Below the pieces are notes generated by a model, which searched no databases, was not told where the DNA came from, and was given only the letters and a program-made list of their open reading frames with translations. 64,000 nucleotides of DNA from Hydrogenophaga pseudoflava (GTDB lineage: Bacteria > Pseudomonadota > Gammaproteobacteria > Burkholderiales > Burkholderiaceae_C), in the NCBI RefSeq assembly GCF_031020795.1, contig NZ_JAVHJP010000001.1, forward strand, positions 62,001-126,000. Direction: 5' to 3'. Both the position numbers and the translations under genes were made by a program. Shown one piece after another: positions 61,491-64,000 of this stretch (positions within the stretch are counted from its first letter, which is position 1; every line of letters begins with the position of its first letter).

Positions 61491-62474
61491 TCAGCGGGGC
61501 TTGCGCGCCGACGGGCGTTTGTCGGCCTTGGGCTTGCGTTCGGGGCTGATGTGCCCGTCCTCGCGCAGCTTTTTCTTGCGCGCCGCGCGTTCGGCGTCGG
61601 CCTGCTTGCCGGCCTTGAGCCAGCGCGCGAACTGCTCGGGCGTTTCCAGGGTGATGCGGCCGATGTGCAGGGCGCGGAAGTCGGCGATCACCAGCTCGGC
61701 GGCCTTCTGCATGTTCACCCGGCCGCCGCCGGCCAGCGCACCCCGTTTGCGGCCGATGGCCTCGACCAGTTCGTCGTCGTGCGTCTGCGCCCAGGCCTCG
61801 GGTGTCAGGCCCAGCTGGTAGCGCGCCTCCATGAGCTTCGGGTAGTCGGTCTTGAGCTTGGCGATGAGTTCGTAGGCCACTTCTTCCTCGTCGTAGGCGT
61901 TCTTGCCCACCGCGCCGCTGGCCGCCAGGTTGTGGCCGCTCTCGGGCACGAAGATGCGCGGCCAGAGCATGCCCGGCGTGTCATACAGATAGAAGTCGTC
62001 GGCCAGCACAATGCGCGCCTCGGTGCGGGTGACGCCGGCTTCGTCGCCGGTCTTGGCCGCGCGCTTGCCCTTGAGCGTGTTGATCAGCGTGGACTTGCCG
62101 ACGTTGGGGATGCCGCAGATCAGCACCCGCATCGGCTTGAGCATGCCGCCGCGCTTGGGCGCCAGTTCGAAACAGGCATCGATGAGCGCCCGCGCGGGCG
62201 CGGTCACGCTGGCGTCGAGCGCGATGGCGCGGGTGTCGGGCTGGGCGTTGTAGTGCGCCAGCCAGAGCGCGGTGCGCGCCGGGTCGGCCATGTCCTGCTT
62301 GTTGAGCACCTTGAGCGTCGGCCGGCCGCTGGTGAGCTGCTGCATCAGCGGGTTGGCGCTGCTGCCGGGCAGGCGCGCGTCGAGCATTTCGATCACGACG
62401 TCGATCTCCTTGACGCGCTCGGCAATCGCCTGCCGCGTGAGGTGCATGTGCCCGGGGAACCACTGGATGCTCAT
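61491..62474 (-). CDS. ylqF: Ribosome biogenesis GTPase RbgA/YlqF
   Basis: Protein of 327 residues of the circularly permuted GTPases. It starts MSIQWFPGHMHLTRQAIAER, with G4 as NKQD (LKVLNKQDMAD), G1 as GIPNVGKSTLIN, and G3 as DTPGM. The order G4-G1-G3 marks YlqF/YawG GTPases. They help assemble the large ribosomal subunit. The C-terminal tail is strongly basic (AARKKKLREDG to SARKPR). The ATG at 62474 is the natural domain start; the upstream open frame has no support. Confidence 0.93.
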   Translation of the reverse strand: MSIQWFPGHMHLTRQAIAERVKEIDVVIEMLDARLPGSSANPLMQQLTSGRPTLKVLNKQDMADPARTALWLAHYNAQPDTRAIALDASVTAPARALIDACFELAPKRGGMLKPMRVLICGIPNVGKSTLINTLKGKRAAKTGDEAGVTRTEARIVLADDFYLYDTPGMLWPRIFVPESGHNLAASGAVGKNAYDEEEVAYELIAKLKTDYPKLMEARYQLGLTPEAWAQTHDDELVEAIGRKRGALAGGGRVNMQKAAELVIADFRALHIGRITLETPEQFARWLKAGKQADAERAARKKKLREDGHISPERKPKADKRPSARKPR

Positions 62475-62546
62475 GTATTGCCGTTCTGTGTGCGTGGCCG
62501 CTGCGTGCCACAATGATTTTTCCCGCCAACCACAAGAGGAGACCCC

Positions 62547-63029
62547 ATGGCCATCACCGTGAAGATCGATCTGGGCTACGAATTCAATGTCAAGGCCAAA
62601 GCCGCCGAGGTGTTCGAGGTGCTCTCCGACGTACCGACCTCGGTCAGCCATTTTCCCAAAGTCGACCAGCTGGTCGACCTGGGCGGCAACAGCTACCGCT
62701 GGGAGATGGAAAAGGTGGGCACGGCCCAGGTCAACATCCAGACGGTCTACGCCTGCAAGTACGCGAGCAAATGGGACGCCGCCAAGGGCCACGGCGCGGT
62801 GAAGTGGACCCCGGTCAAGGGCGTGGGCAACGCCCTGGTCTCGGGCAGCTGGGACATCAGCGACCAGAAGAAGCACACCGCGATCGCGCTCGCCATCCAG
62901 GGCGACATCGAGGTGCCGCTGCCCGGGCTGATGAAGATGGTGGTGGTGCCGGTGGTCGAGGGCGAATTCGAGAAGCTGGTCGAGAAGTACATCGCCAACC
63001 TGATCAAGCGCTTCGGCGGCGAAGCCTGA
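62547..63029 (+). CDS. SRPBCC-family protein
   Basis: Protein of 160 residues with a START/Bet v1-like fold: VKIDLGYEFNVKAKAAEVFE leads into the first helix, SVSHFPKVDQLVDLGGNSYR and WEMEKVGTAQVNIQTVYACK are central strands, and the last part is the long helix LPGLMKMVVVPVVEGEFEKL. Such proteins bind lipids or aromatic ligands or act as cyclases. The ligand is unknown. AGAGGAGACC precedes the ATG. It diverges from ylqF across 72 bp and meets the DUF2892-like gene directly at its stop. Confidence 0.85.
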   Translation: MAITVKIDLGYEFNVKAKAAEVFEVLSDVPTSVSHFPKVDQLVDLGGNSYRWEMEKVGTAQVNIQTVYACKYASKWDAAKGHGAVKWTPVKGVGNALVSGSWDISDQKKHTAIALAIQGDIEVPLPGLMKMVVVPVVEGEFEKLVEKYIANLIKRFGGEA

Positions 63030-63218
63030 TCAAGACGTGCTGCGGACCTGCAGCTCCACCAGCGGGCAGGCGTTGATGATTGCGGTGGTGAGCACGAGGC
63101 CGGCCGAAGCATAGGCCAGCACCTGCAGCAGCCCGGTCAGCGAGAACACGGCCACCAGAAGGATGGCGGCGCCGGAGAGGAAGCGGTAGGCCCGGTCTGC
63201 GCCGGTGAGGCTGTACAT
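63030..63218 (-). CDS. Small DUF2892-like membrane protein
   Basis: Protein of 62 residues with two membrane helices (YRFLSGAAILLVAVFSLTGL; VLAYASAGLVLTTAIINACP). The end, NACPLVELQVRS, matches the CPL motif of DUF2892/YgaP-type proteins, whose partner is often a rhodanese. The ATG at 63218 (MYSLTGADRAYRFL) is chosen because the upstream frame passes through non-coding, AT-richer DNA. The role is unknown. Confidence 0.75.
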   Translation of the reverse strand: MYSLTGADRAYRFLSGAAILLVAVFSLTGLLQVLAYASAGLVLTTAIINACPLVELQVRSTS

Positions 63219-63292
63219 GATGGGAAATGCAGGTTCAGGGAAAACCCTGAACTCTAGCCAGACCCCGCTTCCACAGTGTTGATACTTCTCAA

Positions 63293-63328
63293 CTTGTCCC
63301 AAGATTTCCGGGACAAGCTTGTGGATAA
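63293..63328. promoter_or_regulatory. Inverted repeat and DnaA-box-like site in AT-richer gap
   Basis: CTTGTCCC (63293-63300) and GGGACAAG (63310-63317) form an 8-bp inverted repeat, directly followed by TGTGGATAA (63320-63328), which is the complement of the DnaA box TTATCCACA. The gap 63219-63431 holds no gene. A single box is not an origin; regulation by DnaA or chance both fit. Confidence 0.45.
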
Positions 63329-63388
63329 GCCTGGAGAAGTCCTGTACGGGGCACCCAAGTCCTTGATCTGCATAGGCAATCTTCAGAC

Positions 63389-63405
63389 TGCCTGTTGAAC
63401 AGGCA
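63389..63405. promoter_or_regulatory. Inverted repeat upstream of the ferredoxin gene
   Basis: TGCCTGTT and AACAGGCA flank a single G, 27 bp before the ferredoxin start. It is either an operator or a small hairpin in the leader. Confidence 0.45.
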
Positions 63406-63431
63406 ACCGGACACAAGGTTAGATTCGGGGC

Positions 63432-63728
63432 ATGCCGACAGAAGATATCCCCCGCCGCTGGGTGCTGGACCTCCCCGAACAAGGTCTCATGCTGCAGGCC
63501 CCTGAAGAGCGCACCCTGCTGCAGACCCTGCAGAGCGCCGGCGTGGCCTGGCCGGCCTCCTGCCGCAACGGCACCTGCCGCACCTGCATCGGCCGGCTCA
63601 CCGCCGGGCAGGTGCGCTACGGCGTGGACTGGCCCGGCCTGTTGCCCGAAGAAAAGGCCGCGGGCGCGGTGCTGCCCTGTGTGGCCTACCCGGTCAGCGA
63701 CGTGGCGCTCGTGCCGCCGGTGGATTGA
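63432..63728 (+). CDS. 2Fe-2S ferredoxin
   Basis: Protein of 98 residues of the plant-type ferredoxin fold. The cluster cysteines are in SCRNGTCRTCIGRL (three) and LPCVAYP (fourth). It carries one electron for an oxygenase, dehydratase or biosynthetic enzyme; no partner gene is in view. The ATG at 63432 follows a weak GGGGC site. An upstream gap with inverted repeats suggests its own regulated promoter. Confidence 0.92.
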   Translation: MPTEDIPRRWVLDLPEQGLMLQAPEERTLLQTLQSAGVAWPASCRNGTCRTCIGRLTAGQVRYGVDWPGLLPEEKAAGAVLPCVAYPVSDVALVPPVD

Positions 63729-63736
63729 ATCCCCTG

Positions 63737-63751
63737 GCGGCGTCCCGCCGC
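63737..63751. terminator. Short GC hairpin between convergent genes
   Basis: GCGGCG and CGCCGC flank a 3-nt loop between the ferredoxin stop and the dienelactone hydrolase stop. There is no T run, so its role as a terminator is uncertain. Confidence 0.35.
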
Positions 63752-63767
63752 GTGGGGGGAAACGCGG

Positions 63768-64000
63768 TCAACGGAGGTGCTGTGCGAAAAATGCCAGGGT
63801 GCGGTCCCAGGCCAGCTTCGCGGCGGCGGCGTCGAAGCGCGGGGTGGTGTCGTTGTTGAAGCCGTGCTGGGTGCCGGGGTATTGGTGGGCGGTGTAGCGC
63901 ACACCGGCCGTCTTGAGCGCGGCCTCGTAGGCCGGCCAGGCGGCGTTGATGCGCTCGTCCACCGCAGCGAAATGGATCAGCAGCGGCGCCTTGACCCTCG
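63768..64000 (-). CDS. Dienelactone hydrolase family protein, C-terminal part (cut by window end)
   Basis: Only about the last 77 residues are present. Upstream of [16 protein letters not shown] the frame reads on through LLIHFAAV to the window edge, so the gene starts outside. [12 protein letters not shown] has the catalytic histidine of this alpha/beta hydrolase family, and [20 protein letters not shown] is the usual C-terminal helix. Such enzymes open dienelactones or hydrolyse related esters. The nucleophile cysteine or serine is not in view. Confidence 0.88.
   Translation of the reverse strand, partial: RVKAPLLIHFAAVDERINAAWPAYEAALKTAGVRYTAHQYPGTQHGFNNDTTPRFDAAAAKLAWDRTLAFFAQHLR

Noticed and set aside
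63320..63328. Replication origin at the DnaA box
   Set aside because: One box only, with no box cluster, no AT-rich unwinding tract and no dnaA or dnaN gene in view.

Overview
The window is GC-rich, tightly packed chromosomal DNA with short intergenic gaps and many ATGA/GTGA overlaps. Its gene content (TRAP transporters, RibB with a degenerate RibA-like half, CreBCD, PhhAB, EtfBA with acyl-CoA dehydrogenase, MoxR-DUF58-TgpA) fits a betaproteobacterium of the Burkholderiales. My best guess is Comamonadaceae, close to Hydrogenophaga, from recall only. I see no rRNA, tRNA, CRISPR array, insertion sequence or prophage.

Left part (1-13 kb): a small ABM-domain monooxygenase; a glyoxalase-like/HD-hydrolase fusion; an unknown protein; an FMN riboswitch controlling ribB; the phenylalanine hydroxylase pair phhA-phhB with a divergent Lrp-type regulator; creD with a perfect CreB box; a marR-MATE efflux pair divergent from a thioesterase across two palindromic operators; the creB-creC two-component pair; a low-GC small lipoprotein; and an AroE-like dehydrogenase.

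Central part (13-41 kb): a gluconate-type module (gntK, TRAP dctQ-dctM-dctP, divergent LacI regulator) with two matching palindromic operators. Next is a polyol module (binding protein, two permeases, SDR, ATPase, long-chain polyol dehydrogenase, AraC regulator). Then come two divergent penicillin-binding proteins, a nitronate monooxygenase-like enzyme, an acyl-CoA dehydrogenase and etfBA. A 394-bp regulatory region with four palindromes follows, then a second TRAP operon, an MscS channel, a crotonase without the usual catalytic glutamates, and a histone-deacetylase-like amidohydrolase.

Right part (41.6-60.4 kb): this is the most interesting stretch. It starts with moxR, DUF58, a TgpA-type membrane transglutaminase and mltB. 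Two modules built from the same parts then lie on opposite strands around comEC. One has separate circularly permuted ATP-grasp, alpha-E and transglutaminase genes. The other has a transglutaminase-DUF2126 putative amidoligase, an ATP-grasp/alpha-E fusion and a further transglutaminase. A 48-residue lysine-rich protein gene and a DUF427 gene follow. Together they look like a peptide-ligating and cross-linking system of unknown product; this is an inference from domain content and synteny.

Right edge (60.4-64 kb): a flavodoxin-fold oxidoreductase, an AhpD-like protein, the RbgA/YlqF ribosome-assembly GTPase, an SRPBCC protein, a small DUF2892-like membrane protein, a 2Fe-2S ferredoxin and the C-terminal part of a dienelactone hydrolase cut by the window end.
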